From assembly GCA_964522505.1 (NCBI GenBank), contig CAZFWJ010000075.1, positions 1 through 14,938 of the forward strand: 14,938 nt of DNA. Reading direction: 5' to 3'. A model generated the notes under the pieces. The model was given only the letters and a program-made list of their open reading frames with translations, was not told the origin of the DNA and did not search any database. Origin of the DNA: GYS-P2D sp964522505. Its GTDB lineage: Bacteria > Bacteroidota > Bacteroidia > Chitinophagales > Saprospiraceae. The translations under genes were made by a program, and so were the position numbers. Shown here piece after piece: positions 13,795 to 14,938 of this stretch (positions are counted from its first letter, which is position 1; each line of letters begins with the position of its first letter).

Positions 13795-14938
13795 ATGTTA
13801 AAAATAACGAGCATACTCCTATTTAGCTTACTGACGACAGCCCTTGTGAGTCAGGATTTTCGCTTTAACAATTATAAGAAGTCAGACCTAAAAGTAGATG
13901 CTTTAGATGAGCGCTTTACTGAGTATCAAGTGGTTGATTTCCCGTTTGACTACAGCGAATTGCAGAAGCTGGATGGTCAGATTATAGCAAGCCAGTTTTT
14001 CTTCGATGCGATCATCGAAATTGACTTATACCCATCGTACTTGCTTCAGTCAGAGTATAAAAGGAATATCCGTGCTAAGTCACAGAGTGTTCCAATGACT
14101 TATTTTGGATTTGATCAGAATACAACAGCGAGCTTAACTTTTAACAATGATTTCATTTATGGATTTGTAAGGCATCACGATTTAGGAGAGTATTACATAG
14201 AACCAGTGTCATTTTATACTAAGGGTAACACTAAGCTATATGTCATTTATAAGTCTTCTGACGTAATCTCTTCTGATGTCAAATGCGGCGTAAATGAGAC
14301 TGCTGCAAAACAAGAGAGTCTTAATGAAAGAGTCTTGAAGGCAAGCAGCTGTGAGATAATCGAGATGGCTATTGCTTCAGATGTCACTATGCACGAAAGA
14401 TATGGTTCTGTTGAAGCCGTAGAAAATCACAATGTCGGCGTTATGAATTGTGTGAATACTCATTTTATTAATGAGTTTGATGTGAATGTAGAATTTGAGA
14501 TAGCCACACAATTTGTCTCTACCTCAGAAAGCCAAGATCCGGTATCAAACACCACTAATATATCAACGGTACTTACGGAATTTACCAACTGGTCTGAAGG
14601 CGCACCATGGTCCGACGGATTTAATATGTATCAATATTGGACAGCGAGGGATCTCAGCGGAGGAACAGTCGGGTTAGCATTTCAGCCAGGATCACATCAT
14701 GTGTTAGAAGATTTTAGCTCTGGGGCAAGTCTACAGGCATTGACGGCTCACGAGATCGGGCATAATTTTAGTGCCAACCATGATTCATCAAATGATAACA
14801 TTATGTTTCCTAGCGTTGTATTAACGGATGTATGGAATACACCTACAGTAAATCAGATAAATAATCGCCTATCAACGATTGCTCCATCACTCCAAAATTG
14901 TGTGCTTGATGATTCACCAATAGCCCGTATCAATGTTT
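13795..14938 (+). CDS. Secreted reprolysin-like zinc metalloprotease (cut by window edge)
   Basis: From the ATG at 13795 the frame stays open for 381 codons to the right edge. Residues 1-19 form a signal peptide (KITSILLFSLLTTALVSQ). Residues about 25-160 resemble a reprolysin-type propeptide, including TYFGFDQNTTASLTF (102-116) and IYGFVRHHDLGEYYIEPV (121-138). A KCGV motif (163-166) resembles the cysteine switch that keeps ADAM/MMP zymogens inactive. The catalytic domain runs from about 187 and contains YWTARDLSGGTVGLAF (281-296), the zinc motif HEIGHNFSANH (His319, Glu320, His323, His329) and a Met-turn NIMFPS (335-340, Met337). After it, DDSPIARINV may begin a linker or beta-sandwich domain. 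Such proteins often end in a type IX secretion sorting domain, which is not visible here. The gene starts 3 bases after proB. Confidence 0.92.
   Translation, partial: MLKITSILLFSLLTTALVSQDFRFNNYKKSDLKVDALDERFTEYQVVDFPFDYSELQKLDGQIIASQFFFDAIIEIDLYPSYLLQSEYKRNIRAKSQSVPMTYFGFDQNTTASLTFNNDFIYGFVRHHDLGEYYIEPVSFYTKGNTKLYVIYKSSDVISSDVKCGVNETAAKQESLNERVLKASSCEIIEMAIASDVTMHERYGSVEAVENHNVGVMNCVNTHFINEFDVNVEFEIATQFVSTSESQDPVSNTTNISTVLTEFTNWSEGAPWSDGFNMYQYWTARDLSGGTVGLAFQPGSHHVLEDFSSGASLQALTAHEIGHNFSANHDSSNDNIMFPSVVLTDVWNTPTVNQINNRLSTIAPSLQNCVLDDSPIARINV

Overview
The window looks like ordinary chromosomal DNA from a member of the Bacteroidota, probably close to the Saprospiria/Cytophagia. This is inferred from moderate-to-low GC, start codons with little or no Shine-Dalgarno sequence, a transmembrane LytTR regulator without a receiver domain, an S41 lipoprotein, a secreted reprolysin-like protease and a DUF1415 protein. 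No rRNA, tRNA, CRISPR array, transposase or phage gene was seen.

Layout. The left edge holds the start of a patatin-like phospholipase gene (1-307, minus) and a stand-alone alanine racemase (395-1537, minus). A DUF1415 protein (1670-2209, plus) diverges from alr. It converges on a MscS-type channel (2503-3390, minus), with a strong bidirectional terminator between them at 2419-2448. A large secreted CocE/NonD-type S15 hydrolase follows (3506-5389, minus). Reading the other way are a PhnB-like VOC protein and a four-helix membrane LytTR regulator (5565-6857, plus). Next come an unrecognised outer-membrane-like protein and an S41 peptidase lipoprotein (7023-8872, plus), then an uncharacterised six-helix membrane protein (9097-9810, minus).

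The longest stretch without an established gene is 9811-10242. It is AT-rich and holds inverted and direct repeats, an exact 18-base palindrome and a possible 37-residue ORF that ends one base before a small Smr-domain gene (10243-10746, plus). A MEST-like alpha/beta hydrolase (10877-11743, minus) diverges from a tight plus-strand group: proA, proB (TTG start, no PUA domain) and, 3 bases later, a secreted reprolysin-like metalloprotease cut by the right edge (13795-14938).

How the genes work together. ProB and ProA catalyse successive steps of proline synthesis (glutamate to glutamate-5-semialdehyde). Alr supplies D-alanine for peptidoglycan. The remaining genes are mostly envelope, hydrolytic and regulatory functions with no clear joint pathway. 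I found no convincing new multigene system. The most unusual signals are two intergenic copies of a heptamer-periodic repeat, one of them next to a three-unit octamer repeat; a cysteine-switch-like KCGV motif in the metalloprotease; a close bacterial relative of vertebrate MEST; and the palindrome and small ORF ahead of the Smr gene.
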